Shown here one piece after another: positions 15,787 through 23,409 of a stretch of DNA of 44,361 nucleotides. Below the pieces are notes generated by a model that saw nothing but the letters and a program-made list of their open reading frames with translations, was not told where the DNA came from and did not search any database. How positions within the stretch are numbered: position 1 is the first letter of the stretch; each line of letters starts with the position of its first letter. Both the position numbers and the translations under genes were made by a program. Source of the stretch: an uncultured Oscillospiraceae bacterium (GTDB lineage: Bacteria; Bacillota; Clostridia; Oscillospirales; Oscillospiraceae). The DNA lies in the NCBI GenBank assembly GCA_934591705.1, contig CAKTPM010000015.1:1-44361 (forward strand), read 5' to 3'.

Positions 15787-15823
15787 TCTGCCCGTTGTCT
15801 CTTGACATCGGGCAGATTTCTGT
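15787..15823 (+). terminator. Terminator-like hairpin after queT, enclosing the rpsF -35
   Basis: Inverted repeat TCTGCCCG (15787-15794) and CGGGCAGA (15809-15816), a 14-nt loop, then TTTCTGTT. The loop contains the rpsF promoter -35. The large loop and weak T tract make termination moderate at best. Confidence 0.5.
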
Positions 15824-15829
15824 TAAAAT
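15802..15829 (+). promoter_or_regulatory. Promoter of rpsF-ssb-rpsR
   Basis: Consensus -35 TTGACA (15802-15807), 16-bp spacer, -10 TAAAAT (15824-15829). The predicted start near 15836 leaves an 87-nt leader, long enough for ribosomal-protein feedback control. Confidence 0.82.
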
Positions 15830-15840
15830 GATTTAGCTTG

Positions 15841-15900
15841 CGTTATTGTCGTCAGATAATACGGAGCAAATCCTTGCTCCCACCGTGGGTGGGGGCCATA
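15841..15900 (+). promoter_or_regulatory. Probable S6:S18 autoregulatory leader of rpsF
   Basis: The leader holds a 7-bp hairpin (GGAGCAA 15863-15869 with TTGCTCC 15874-15880), an enclosing weaker pairing at 15841-15846, and directly afterwards CACCG (15881-15885) within CCACCGTGGGTGG. Known S6:S18 leaders on rpsF operons carry a conserved CCG in a bulge beside a hairpin, mimicking the 16S rRNA site. The match is by eye only; a covariance model is needed. Confidence 0.5.
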
Positions 15901-15922
15901 AGTCCAAAAGGAGGTGCAAAGA

Positions 15923-16219
15923 ATGGCTAAAGTGTCCGCCAATTATGAGGTCGTTTACATCATCGACCCTGCACAGGGTGAGGAGGCAATTGCCGCCACC
16001 GTGGCAAAGTTCCAGACCCTGGCTGAGCAGAATGGCAGCAATGTAGTCGTGGATGAGTGGGGCAAGCGTCGTCTTGCTTACGCCATCGACTACAAGACCG
16101 AGGGTTACTATGTGCTGATGAGCTTCACCAGCGCTCCCGATTTCCCCAAGGAGCTGGATCGTATCCTGGGCATTACCGAAGGCATTATGCGTTCCATGGT
16201 CGTCTGCAAGGGCGAATAA
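15923..16219 (+). CDS. rpsF: 30S ribosomal protein S6
   Basis: A 98-residue S6 protein that pairs with S18 on the 30S platform. It shows ANYEVVYIIDPAQGEEAIAATVAKFQTLAEQNG, VVVDEWGKRRLAYAIDYKTEGYYVLMSF and the C-terminal ELDRILGITEGIMRSMVVCKGE, the full ferredoxin-like fold. The start is ATG 15923 with GGAGGTG 7 bases upstream; a longer in-frame start at 15914 would lie too close to that site. The order rpsF-ssb-rpsR is classical, with ssb 12 bases downstream. Confidence 0.97.
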   Translation: MAKVSANYEVVYIIDPAQGEEAIAATVAKFQTLAEQNGSNVVVDEWGKRRLAYAIDYKTEGYYVLMSFTSAPDFPKELDRILGITEGIMRSMVVCKGE

Positions 16220-16231
16220 GGAGAGCGTGCT

Positions 16232-16678
16232 ATGCTGAACAAAATCGTTATCATGGGGCGCCTGGCCAAGGACCCCGAGCTGCGCCGCACCCAGAGCGGT
16301 GTGTCCGTGACATCCTTCCGCATCGCCTGCGACCGGGATTTCAAGTCCCAGTCCGGTGAAAAGGAAACCGACTGGATCGATGTCGTGGCCTGGCGCAGCA
16401 CCGCCGAATTCGTGTCCAAGTATTTCACCAAGGGCCGCATGGCCATTGTGGAGGGTCGTCTGCAGACCCGGGACTGGACCGACAAGGAAGGCAACAAGCG
16501 CGTCGCCACGGAAGTGGTGGCCGACAATGTCTATTTCGGTGACAGCAAGCGTGACGGCGCCCCCGCGGGCGACAGCTACGCCTCTGCCGCTCCCGTAGGC
16601 GGCGGCTATGCCGCGCCTGTGGGCGGAGGCGACCGCTTCGCCGAAATTGACGAGGAGGACGGCGACCTGCCGTTCTGA
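16232..16678 (+). CDS. ssb: Single-stranded DNA-binding protein SSB
   Basis: A 148-residue SSB that coats ssDNA in replication and repair. The N-terminal OB fold (about 1-105) contains MLNKIVIMGRLAKDPELRRTQSGVSVTSFRIACDRDF, IDVVAWRSTAEFVSKYFTKGRMAIVEGRLQTRDW and ATEVVADNVYF. A Gly/Ala-rich linker (about 106-135) leads to the acidic tip EEDGDLPF, which recruits partner proteins. It is translationally placed between the two ribosomal proteins, GGAG upstream. Confidence 0.97.
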   Translation: MLNKIVIMGRLAKDPELRRTQSGVSVTSFRIACDRDFKSQSGEKETDWIDVVAWRSTAEFVSKYFTKGRMAIVEGRLQTRDWTDKEGNKRVATEVVADNVYFGDSKRDGAPAGDSYASAAPVGGGYAAPVGGGDRFAEIDEEDGDLPF

Positions 16679-16719
16679 TGTGCGAAAACGCACGATATTC
16701 TATAAAGGAGGAACCATCC

Positions 16720-16974
16720 ATGGCTATGGAGCATGAAAATAGAGCCCCCCGCGCCGGCGCTATGCGCAAGCGCAAGAAGGTCTGCCAGTTCTGCGTCGAC
16801 AAGTGCGAGTGCATCGATTACAAGGATGCCGCCAAGCTGCGCCGCTTTATCTCCGAGCGTTCCAAGATCCTGCCTCGCCGTACCACCGGTACCTGCGCGA
16901 TGCATCAGCGTCAGCTGACCGAGGCCATCAAGCGCGCTCGTCAGATCGCCCTGCTGCCCTTCGTCACCGAATAA
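16720..16974 (+). CDS. rpsR: 30S ribosomal protein S18
   Basis: An 84-residue S18 that forms a heterodimer with S6. It contains RKRKKVCQFCVDKCECIDYKDAAKLRRFISERSKILPRRTTGTCAMHQRQLTEAIKRARQIALLPFV. The Cys residues (CQFC, then CEC) mark the zinc-binding-type variant of S18. The ATG at 16720 has AAAGGAGGAA about 7 bases upstream. It is the last gene of its operon, followed by a strong terminator. Confidence 0.97.
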   Translation: MAMEHENRAPRAGAMRKRKKVCQFCVDKCECIDYKDAAKLRRFISERSKILPRRTTGTCAMHQRQLTEAIKRARQIALLPFVTE

Positions 16975-16997
16975 GGCACCGAGCTTTCGTTATCTGC

Positions 16998-17032
16998 AAA
17001 AGAGGAAACGCCTAAGCGTTTCCTCTTTTTTT
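16998..17032 (+). terminator. Intrinsic terminator after rpsR
   Basis: Stem GAGGAAACGC-CTAA-GCGTTTCCTC preceded by AAA and followed by a seven-T run. A strong intrinsic terminator. Confidence 0.93.
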
Positions 17033-17072
17033 GTCCGCCGGGCCGTTAAAGAATTCTTAAAGCATCCTCTAC

Positions 17073-17101
17073 TTGTTCCTTAATTTTATTTTCGGTACCA
17101 T
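17073..17101 (+). promoter_or_regulatory. Promoter of the glycosyltransferase
   Basis: -35 TTGTTC (17073-17078), 17-bp spacer, -10 TACCAT (17096-17101), 32 bases before the ATG. A 10-bp palindrome AAGAATTCTT lies just upstream (17049-17058) and could be an operator, but there is no further support. Confidence 0.55.
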
Positions 17102-17132
17102 AGGGCCATCAAACCGGAAAGGTCGTGACTTT

Positions 17133-18383
17133 ATGGAACAGGTGCTGCGGATGGGGAATGCCATCATCTCCTTTTTGTTCTTCCTGTGCTATTTCTATCA
17201 ATTTGTATACATCCCCCTGGCCCTGCGGCGGGAGAAGGCCCCGGCCAAGCCCCCTAAGCCGAACCGCTACGCCGTGCTCATCGCCGCGCGAAACGAATCC
17301 GCCGTCATCGGCGATCTTTTAGACTCCCTCGCCCGGCAGACCTATAACCGCTCGCTGGTAAAGGTGTTTGTCATTGCCGACAACTGCACCGACGCCACCG
17401 CCGCCATCGCCCGCAGCCGGGGCGCCACGGTCTATGAGCGCTTCAACCGGGACTTTGTGGGCAAGGGCTACGCCCTGGATGAGCTTTTGCAGCACATCCG
17501 CGACGACTATCCCGCCGGCTTTGACGGCTACTTTGTCTTTGACGCCGACAATATCCTGGAGCCGGACTACATCGAGCGCATGAACGAGACCTTCTCCCAG
17601 GGCCACGAGATCGTCACCAGCTACCGCAACAGCAAGAATTTCGGGGCCAACTGGGTGTCCTCCGGCTATGCCCTGTGGTTTTTGCGGGAAAGCCGCTTCC
17701 TCAATGGCGCCCGGATGCGCCTGGGCACCAGCTGCGCCGTGTCCGGCACGGGATTTTTGTTCTCCCAGGGCGTTATTGACGAGACCGGCGGCTGGCACTT
17801 CTACCTCCTCACCGAGGACATCCAGTTCTCCGTGCACCACATCCTCCGGGGCCGGCGCATCGCCTTTTGCCCCCGGGCGGTGCTCTACGATGAGCAGCCC
17901 ACGGACTTCCGCCAGTCCTGCCGCCAGCGCCTGCGCTGGGCCAAGGGCTACCTGCAGGTATTCCGCCACTATGGCGCAGACCTGCTCCGGGGCGTCCTCC
18001 GGGGCAGCTGGAGCTGCTTTGACATGGCCATGAACATCATGCCCGCCTTTATGCTCTCCGCCGCCGGGATCCTGCTGAACACCGTCTCGGCAGGCATCGG
18101 CCTGTGGCAGGGGCTGGGGGTATGGTTCGCGGTGCGCTCCCTCCTGGAGTGCCTGGGCAGCATGCTCCTGACGCTCTTTGTCTTGGGGGTCATCACCACC
18201 GTCAGCGAGTGGCGGCAGATACGCACCACGCCCCTGCGCAAGGTGCTGGCCGCGGTGAGCTTCCCCTTCTTCATGTTCACCTATCTGCCGGTATCCATCG
18301 CCGCGGTCTTCATGCCCGTGGAGTGGAAGCCCATCACCCACAGCGTCACGGCGGCGCAGATGCGGGAATTAAATAAAATTTAA
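17133..18383 (+). CDS. Membrane glycosyltransferase family 2
   Basis: A 416-residue processive-type GT2 enzyme expected to polymerise or transfer sugars at the membrane. An N-terminal membrane helix (AIISFLFFLCYFYQFVYIPLAL) is followed by the GT-A catalytic domain: YAVLIAARNESAVIGDLLDSL, a DxD motif in VFDADN, the acceptor-site TED (LLTEDIQFS) and the QxxRW motif QRLRWAKGY. Two to three C-terminal membrane helices follow (about 290-390). This arrangement resembles cellulose/hyaluronan synthase-like proteins of Firmicutes. No lipid-carrier or modification genes lie nearby, so the product is unknown. ATG 17133 has GGAAAGG about 10 bases upstream. A two-component system follows after 88 bases behind its own promoter. 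Confidence 0.86.
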   Translation: MEQVLRMGNAIISFLFFLCYFYQFVYIPLALRREKAPAKPPKPNRYAVLIAARNESAVIGDLLDSLARQTYNRSLVKVFVIADNCTDATAAIARSRGATVYERFNRDFVGKGYALDELLQHIRDDYPAGFDGYFVFDADNILEPDYIERMNETFSQGHEIVTSYRNSKNFGANWVSSGYALWFLRESRFLNGARMRLGTSCAVSGTGFLFSQGVIDETGGWHFYLLTEDIQFSVHHILRGRRIAFCPRAVLYDEQPTDFRQSCRQRLRWAKGYLQVFRHYGADLLRGVLRGSWSCFDMAMNIMPAFMLSAAGILLNTVSAGIGLWQGLGVWFAVRSLLECLGSMLLTLFVLGVITTVSEWRQIRTTPLRKVLAAVSFPFFMFTYLPVSIAAVFMPVEWKPITHSVTAAQMRELNKI

Positions 18384-18420
18384 GCTCCCTCCCCCTTGTG
18401 TAAACTCTCCGAAATGCGTA

Positions 18421-18429
18421 TGATATAAT
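18421..18429 (+). promoter_or_regulatory. Extended -10 promoter of the first two-component system
   Basis: TGA-TATAAT (TGn extended -10) 42 bases before the response regulator ATG. No good -35 is seen at 17 bp; a TTGTGT lies 22 bp upstream. Confidence 0.55.
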
Positions 18430-18471
18430 GGCGTATGATACAAGGAGAGAACAAAAGGGGGAACGAGCACT

Positions 18472-19167
18472 ATGTATACCATCGCGGTTTGTGACGATGA
18501 TCGGGATATCGTGGCGGCGCTGGAGATCTACCTCACCGCCGAGGGCTACCAGGTGGAGAAGGCCTACAACGGCACCCAAGCCCTGGCGCTTTTGGAAAAG
18601 AAGGAGATCCATCTGCTGCTTCTGGATGTGATGATGCCCCAGATGGACGGTCTCACCGCCCTGGCCAAACTCCGGGAGCGGTCCAATGTGCCGGTGATCC
18701 TGCTGACGGCCAAGTCCGAGGACACCGACAAGGTGCTGGGGCTCAATGTGGGGGCGGACGACTATATCACCAAGCCCTTTAACCCCGTGGAGGTGCTGGC
18801 CCGGGTCCGCAGCGCCCTGCGGCGCTATATGCAGCTGGGGGGCGGCAGCGTCAAGCCCACGGCCCTCACCGTGGGCGGCATCGAGCTGGACGACAGCGCC
18901 AAGACCGTCACCGTGGACGGCGAGAGCGTGGCCCTCACCCCCAAGGAATATGACATCCTGCACTTTTTGATGCAGAACTGCGGCACCGTGTTCACCCCGG
19001 CGGAGATCTACCGGCGGGTGTGGGACGATATGCCCATCAACGCCGGCGGCGCCATCGCCGTACACATCCGCCACCTGCGGGAAAAAATCGAGATCGACCC
19101 CGCCGAGCCCCGCTACATCAAGGTGGTGTGGGGCAAGGGGTACAAAATGGAAGGTGAAAAGCATTGA
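18472..19167 (+). CDS. OmpR/PhoB-family response regulator
   Basis: A 231-residue DNA-binding response regulator. The receiver domain (about 1-118) has acidic residues D8-D10, phospho-acceptor D52 (LLLLDVMMP), T79 and K101 (ITKPF). The winged helix-turn-helix (about 130-230) includes LTPKEYDILHFLMQNCGTVFTPAEIYRRVW and AVHIRHLREKIEIDP, ending in the wing strand IKVVWGKGYKM. It is VanR-like in overall sequence. The last bases overlap the start of the cognate kinase. The signal and regulon are unknown; the glycosyltransferase upstream suggests a cell-envelope link but does not prove it. Confidence 0.94.
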   Translation: MYTIAVCDDDRDIVAALEIYLTAEGYQVEKAYNGTQALALLEKKEIHLLLLDVMMPQMDGLTALAKLRERSNVPVILLTAKSEDTDKVLGLNVGADDYITKPFNPVEVLARVRSALRRYMQLGGGSVKPTALTVGGIELDDSAKTVTVDGESVALTPKEYDILHFLMQNCGTVFTPAEIYRRVWDDMPINAGGAIAVHIRHLREKIEIDPAEPRYIKVVWGKGYKMEGEKH

Positions 19168-21095
19168 GCAAGCTCTCCCACAAAATATGGCCCAAGATCC
19201 TCGCCTTTTTTCTGACGCTGCTGCTGGGGTATTCCGCCATAGCCGGGGCCGCGGGCATCTTTACCCTGGCCCAGGAGGGAGTCTTTCTGGACGGCGGCAG
19301 AAATCTGCGGACCATCCTCTACAACAGCACCTGCCACAATGAGGCGGTCCGGGCCTACTATTACTTCAACGGCCTCTACTGGGACTATACCACCGCCGGC
19401 ATCGATGAAGGATCGGCTGCGGAGGAGATCGCCGCCGCCTTTTCCCGGGAATTTTCCCAGGAGAGCTGCGACTGCGCCCTGACGGTGCAGGACACCGAGG
19501 GCCGCACCTATCAGAACTATGAACTCCCCGAGGGCGCGGGGCTCTACACCGCCACCTACGACTTTTATACCACGCCCGAGACCGCAGCGGACGATGACCG
19601 GCCTCCCTTGGCGGAAAACGAGGACGGCACCACCTATGTGCCTCAGGACTTCCCCATGACCGTCACGGCCACGCTCTCCAGCACCTACCGCAGCGACACC
19701 TATGGGGAGCTTTTGGTCAGCAAGCTCTTAGAGCACCGGGTAGGGCTCATCGTGCTGACGGTGCTGTGCACTCTTTTGTGCCTCTTCGCCTTCGGGTTTT
19801 TGATGGCCTCCATGGGGCACTGGGCGGGGCATGAGGGCATCCACCTCACCTGGTTCGACCGCATCCCCTGGGATGTGCTGGCGCTGGTGCCCCTGGCGGG
19901 CGGTCTTTTGACCGTAAACCTCCGCTATGCAAGCGGCGGCTGGCCGGAGCTCGTGGCGGCGGCGCTGCTGCTGACGCCGACAGTGCTGCTGTGGCTGTGC
20001 TCCTTCGTCTCCCGCTGCAAGGCGGGGTCGGTGTTCCGCAGCAGCCTCATCTGCCGGGTGCTGCGGTTCCTCTGGCGGGGCGTGCGGTGGGTGTTCGCTA
20101 CCCTGGGGATGATGAAAACCGTGTGGAAAACCGCCCTGTGTGCCTTGGTGCTTCTGCTCGTTGACTTTATCTGCCTGGCCAATGGCCTCTCTTTGCTCCT
20201 GCTGGCGGTGAATGCCTTGGCCTGCTGCTGGCTCATCCACATCGCCTGGGGACTGCGGAAGCTGGAGCAGGGCGCCGAAAAGCTGGCCGAGGGGGATTAT
20301 TCCCGGCGCATCGACCTGCGCCATCTCCACGGCAGCCTCCGCCGGGGGGCAGAGAACCTCAACCGGGTGCAGGCCGGCGCGGAGAAGGCCGTGGCCGCCC
20401 GCATGAAGTCCGAGCGCATGAAAACGGAGCTCATCACCAATGTGAGCCACGACATCAAAACGCCGCTGACCTCTATTGTCAACTATGTCGATCTCCTGAA
20501 AAAAGAGCCCCTCCCCGAGGGGAAGGCCCAGGAGTATTTAGAGGTGCTGGACCGCCAGAGCAAGCGCCTGAAAAAGCTCACCGAGGACTTGGTGGAGCTC
20601 TCCAAGGCCTCCAGCGGCGTGATGCCCGTGAATTTGCAGCGGGTGGATGTGAATGTGCTGCTCTCCCAGGTGGAGGGCGAATACCGCGAGCGGCTGGAGG
20701 CCGCGGGGCTGACCTTGGTGGTGCTCCCCGGCAGCGAGGGCGTCTGCGTGCAGGCAGACCCGGTGCTTTTGTCCCGGGTCACCGACAACCTTATGGGCAA
20801 CGCCTGCAAGTACGCCATGCCCGGCACCCGGGTGTATGTGTCCCTGGCCCGAGAGGCGGGAAGGGTGCGCATCAGCGTGAAGAATGTGTCCCGGGAGGAG
20901 CTGAACATCTCCGCCGAGGAATTGCAGGAGCGCTTTGTCCGGGGGGATAACTCCCGCACCAGCGAGGGCAGCGGCCTGGGCCTCTCCATCGCCCGGAGTT
21001 TGGTGCAGCTCCAGGGCGGGCAATTCGATGTCATCATCGACGGCGACCTCTTCCGGGCGGATGTGACCCTGCCGGAGCTGCCGACAGCCACCTAA
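19164..21095 (+). CDS. Multi-pass membrane sensor histidine kinase
   Basis: A 643-residue kinase partnered with the regulator it overlaps (TTG start within CATTGA). The order is an N-terminal membrane helix (about 10-33), an extracytoplasmic sensor region of about 150 residues rich in Asp/Glu/Tyr, then a block of about six membrane helices (about 190-370). A HAMP-like linker (LEQGAEKLAEGDYSRRIDL) leads to the HisKA H-box NVSHDIKTPLTSI with phospho-acceptor His about 429. The HATPase domain has DNLMGNACKYAMPG (N box) and GSGLGLSIA (G2 box). An extracytoplasmic loop followed by a large membrane block is unusual and resembles some antibiotic or envelope-stress kinases of Clostridia. Confidence 0.92.
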   Translation: MSKLSHKIWPKILAFFLTLLLGYSAIAGAAGIFTLAQEGVFLDGGRNLRTILYNSTCHNEAVRAYYYFNGLYWDYTTAGIDEGSAAEEIAAAFSREFSQESCDCALTVQDTEGRTYQNYELPEGAGLYTATYDFYTTPETAADDDRPPLAENEDGTTYVPQDFPMTVTATLSSTYRSDTYGELLVSKLLEHRVGLIVLTVLCTLLCLFAFGFLMASMGHWAGHEGIHLTWFDRIPWDVLALVPLAGGLLTVNLRYASGGWPELVAAALLLTPTVLLWLCSFVSRCKAGSVFRSSLICRVLRFLWRGVRWVFATLGMMKTVWKTALCALVLLLVDFICLANGLSLLLLAVNALACCWLIHIAWGLRKLEQGAEKLAEGDYSRRIDLRHLHGSLRRGAENLNRVQAGAEKAVAARMKSERMKTELITNVSHDIKTPLTSIVNYVDLLKKEPLPEGKAQEYLEVLDRQSKRLKKLTEDLVELSKASSGVMPVNLQRVDVNVLLSQVEGEYRERLEAAGLTLVVLPGSEGVCVQADPVLLSRVTDNLMGNACKYAMPGTRVYVSLAREAGRVRISVKNVSREELNISAEELQERFVRGDNSRTSEGSGLGLSIARSLVQLQGGQFDVIIDGDLFRADVTLPELPTAT

Positions 21096-21102
21096 GAATG
21101 AG

Positions 21103-21137
21103 AAAACCGCCTCCGCGCATGGCGCGGAGGCGGTTTT
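21103..21137. terminator. Bidirectional terminator between kinase and DUF1287 gene
   Basis: A 16-bp perfect stem (21103-21118 with 21122-21137, loop ATG) has A4 on one side and T6 on the other, so it can terminate both convergent genes. Confidence 0.93.
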
Positions 21138-21145
21138 TTGCGTTC

Positions 21146-21943
21146 TCAGCCCGGCCAGCGGTAATGGGCCGTCACCGGGGCGTTGTAGATGTCATCGGCC
21201 TCCCGGGGATAGGGGCTGTCCTTGCCGCCGTGGTGCAGCAGGATGGGGATGCCGCTTTTGTTGCGGGTGTCGCCGCATACGCCGATGTGCTGATCATCGT
21301 CAAAGATCACGATGTCCCCGGCCTGCCACAGGGAGGGGTCGGTGAGGTCGCAGGAGAGCTCCGTGGCATGGCGGGCAAAAAAGCGGTGCAGCACATCCAC
21401 ATGGCGAAAGTCGATGTTGCTGTCCACGGTCTCGATGCAGGTATAGTCCTCCCGATGGGCGGCGATGTCGGCGTCCACCAGATGCTTGAGATCGTAGCCC
21501 GCCGCCTGGAACCCCTTCCAGATCACATCCGTACACACGCCCTCCCCCTGGTCGGGATAGCCCCCGGCGTAGTACTTGCTCACATACACCGGCTGGGTGG
21601 CAAAATACTCCCGGATGCCCGCCACCATGTCGGCATAATCCTCCAGGCCATCGCTGTCATAGTCCACGGCGGAGGGAGTGTAATAGGGATCCCGGGGCGC
21701 ACCGCTCCTTACCCCCAGGGCCGTGGGCACCGAGGGCGCCGAGAAGGCCCCCACATGGTTGGCCGCCGCCAAGCCCCCCGCCGCCAGCGCCGCCAGCAGC
21801 AAAAGCCCGAGAAAGGATCGCAGCGGATCGCGCCGCCGCCTTTTCTTCCCCCGCCGCCGGGGCCGCGGCGGCTCCCCCCGGCGGGCGGGGGGCTCCTCCC
21901 TGCGTCGGGGGGCAGGATCCAGATCGTAATAGCGTTCGTCCAT
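21146..21943 (-). CDS. DUF1287 domain protein with Arg-rich cytoplasmic tail
   Basis: A 265-residue bitopic protein. Its N-terminal 40 residues are extremely basic (RRRGKKRRRRD before the helix), followed by a membrane anchor (SFLGLLLLAALAAGGLAAA, about 43-62). The extracytoplasmic domain carries DUF1287 features: YVSKYYAGGYPDQGEGVCTDVIWKGFQAAGYDLKHLVDADI, DSNIDFRHVDVLHRFFARH, QAGDIVIFDDDQHIGVCGD and PILLHHGG. The conserved Cys in GVCTDV and the His residues suggest an NlpC/P60- or transglutaminase-like fold, but the activity of DUF1287 is not established. AAGGAGAG precedes the ATG. It has its own promoter and terminator. Confidence 0.86.
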   Translation of the reverse strand: MDERYYDLDPAPRRREEPPARRGEPPRPRRRGKKRRRRDPLRSFLGLLLLAALAAGGLAAANHVGAFSAPSVPTALGVRSGAPRDPYYTPSAVDYDSDGLEDYADMVAGIREYFATQPVYVSKYYAGGYPDQGEGVCTDVIWKGFQAAGYDLKHLVDADIAAHREDYTCIETVDSNIDFRHVDVLHRFFARHATELSCDLTDPSLWQAGDIVIFDDDQHIGVCGDTRNKSGIPILLHHGGKDSPYPREADDIYNAPVTAHYRWPG

Positions 21944-21981
21944 TGTGTGCTCTCCTTTTCGCCGATTTACATAACACCGTC

Positions 21982-21990
21982 ATTATACCA
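21982..21990 (-). promoter_or_regulatory. Extended -10 promoter of the DUF1287 gene
   Basis: Minus strand TGG-TATAAT, 38 bases before the ATG. The -35 position (TTTCCT) matches consensus poorly, so the TGn extension is probably what matters. Confidence 0.55.
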
Positions 21991-22045
21991 GACTCCCCGG
22001 CGGGAGGAAAGCCCCGCAAGCTTAAGAAACGATTAAAACGGCATT

Positions 22046-22080
22046 AAAATAGAGGAGAGGCGCCGCCTCTCCCCTATTTT
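22046..22080 (-). terminator. Terminator of the aminotransferase gene
   Basis: A 17-position stem with one A/C mismatch (22046-22062 with 22064-22080); on the minus strand it ends in a TATTTT-type tract. It separates the aminotransferase from the DUF1287 promoter. Confidence 0.82.
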
Positions 22081-22090
22081 ATATCTGCTT

Positions 22091-23281
22091 TTACTTCTTG
22101 TTATATGCCTCGATGCCCAGCTTCAGCAGCTCCATGGCCCGGCGGAGCTTATCCTCCTTGAGCACATAGGCGATGCGGATCTCGTTCTTGCCGCAGCCGG
22201 GCGTGCCGTAGAAGCCCTCGCCGGGGGCGAACATCACGGTGTCACCGTTGTCCTGGAACTCGTCCAGCAGGAAGTACTGGAACTTCTCGGCATCGTCCAC
22301 CGGCAGGGCGGCCATGACATAGAACGCGCCCTTGGGGCACTTGCACACCACGCCGGGGATCTTCTCGAGACCCTCCATCACGGTGTCGCGGCGGCGCTTA
22401 TACTCCTCGCGGACGGCAGCGAAGTACTCGGGCCCCACATCGTACAGGGCGGCGGAGGCCACCTGATCCACGGTGGGCACGCACAGGCGGCACTGGCAGT
22501 ACTTCATCAGCTGGGCCATGAGCTGCTTGTTCCGGGAGATGACACAGCCGATGCGGGCGCCGCAGGCGGAAAAGCGCTTGGACACGGTGTCGATGACGAT
22601 GACATTCTCCGCGGCGTCGGCAAACTGGCCCAGGGACTGCAGGGGCTCGCCGGCATAGACGAACTCGCGGTAGGCCTCATCGCCGATGATGAACAGGTCA
22701 TGCTCCTTGGCGATGTCCACCAGAAGGCGCATCTCCTCCGGGGTCAGCACCGCGCCGGTGGGGTTGCCGGGGTTGGTGACCATGATGGCCCGGGTGTGCT
22801 CGTTGATCTCCGCCTCGATCTTGGCCCGGTCGGCGTAGTGATAGCCCTCCTCGGGGGTGGTGTGGATGGGGTGGATATGGCCGCCGGTAAGGTTGACCAT
22901 GGTGTTGTAGTTGGGATAGAAGGGCTCGGGGATGAGGATCTCATCGCCGTCATCCAAAATGGCGGCCATGACCATCAGCAGGGCCTCGCTGCCGCCGTTG
23001 GTGATGTAGATCTCGTCGCTCTCAAAGTGCATGTCCAGGTTGTCATAGTACTTCTGGATGGCATTGATGAGCACCGGCAGGCCGGCGGAGGGCGCATACT
23101 CCAGCACCGGGGCGCTAAAGCCGCGCATGGCCTCGAAATAGGCGGGGGGCGTGGCGATATCGGGCTGGCCGATGTTCAGGTGGTAGATGGTCTTGCCCTT
23201 GGCCTGGGCGGCCACGGCGGCAGGGTGGAATTTGCGCATAGGAGAAAGACCGCAGCGCTCCATTTTAGAAGAGAATTTCAT
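22091..23281 (-). CDS. PLP-dependent class I/II aminotransferase
   Basis: A 396-residue fold-type I aminotransferase. Recognisable parts are HLNIGQPDIATPP at the N-terminus, ITNGGSEALLMVMAAIL (cofactor-binding loop), PFYPNYN, TNPGNPTGAVLTPEEM, IIGDEAYREFVYAGEP (Asp and Tyr contacting PLP), IDTVSKRFSACGARIGC with the Schiff-base Lys in SKRFS, and the C-terminal NEIRIAYVL with the carboxylate-binding Arg. It belongs to the aspartate/aromatic aminotransferase group; the amino-acid substrate cannot be fixed. The upstream frame is open further, but ATG 23281 has AAGGAG about 10 bases upstream and a promoter just beyond. It is a monocistronic unit. Confidence 0.9.
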   Translation of the reverse strand: MKFSSKMERCGLSPMRKFHPAAVAAQAKGKTIYHLNIGQPDIATPPAYFEAMRGFSAPVLEYAPSAGLPVLINAIQKYYDNLDMHFESDEIYITNGGSEALLMVMAAILDDGDEILIPEPFYPNYNTMVNLTGGHIHPIHTTPEEGYHYADRAKIEAEINEHTRAIMVTNPGNPTGAVLTPEEMRLLVDIAKEHDLFIIGDEAYREFVYAGEPLQSLGQFADAAENVIVIDTVSKRFSACGARIGCVISRNKQLMAQLMKYCQCRLCVPTVDQVASAALYDVGPEYFAAVREEYKRRRDTVMEGLEKIPGVVCKCPKGAFYVMAALPVDDAEKFQYFLLDEFQDNGDTVMFAPGEGFYGTPGCGKNEIRIAYVLKEDKLRRAMELLKLGIEAYNKK

Positions 23282-23333
23282 GTTGAAGTTGCTCCTTTCC
23301 GGCAATGTAATCATTTGCGGGCTTGCTGCCTCT

Positions 23334-23362
23334 ATATTAGCCCCTTCCCCGGGGAAAAGCAA
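23334..23362 (-). promoter_or_regulatory. Promoter of the aminotransferase
   Basis: Minus strand -35 TTGCTT (23357-23362), 17-bp spacer, -10 TAATAT (23334-23339), just past the mreB terminator. The -35 is identical to that of the rimP operon. Confidence 0.75.
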
Positions 23363-23366
23363 GGGT

Positions 23367-23401
23367 AAAAAACCAAGCGCCGGGAAACACCCGGCGCTTG
23401 G
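23367..23401 (-). terminator. Terminator of mreB
   Basis: A 12-bp perfect stem (23373-23384 with 23390-23401) with a five-base loop, followed on the minus strand by six Ts, 8 bases after the mreB stop. Confidence 0.93.
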
Positions 23402-23409
23402 GGAGGTAT

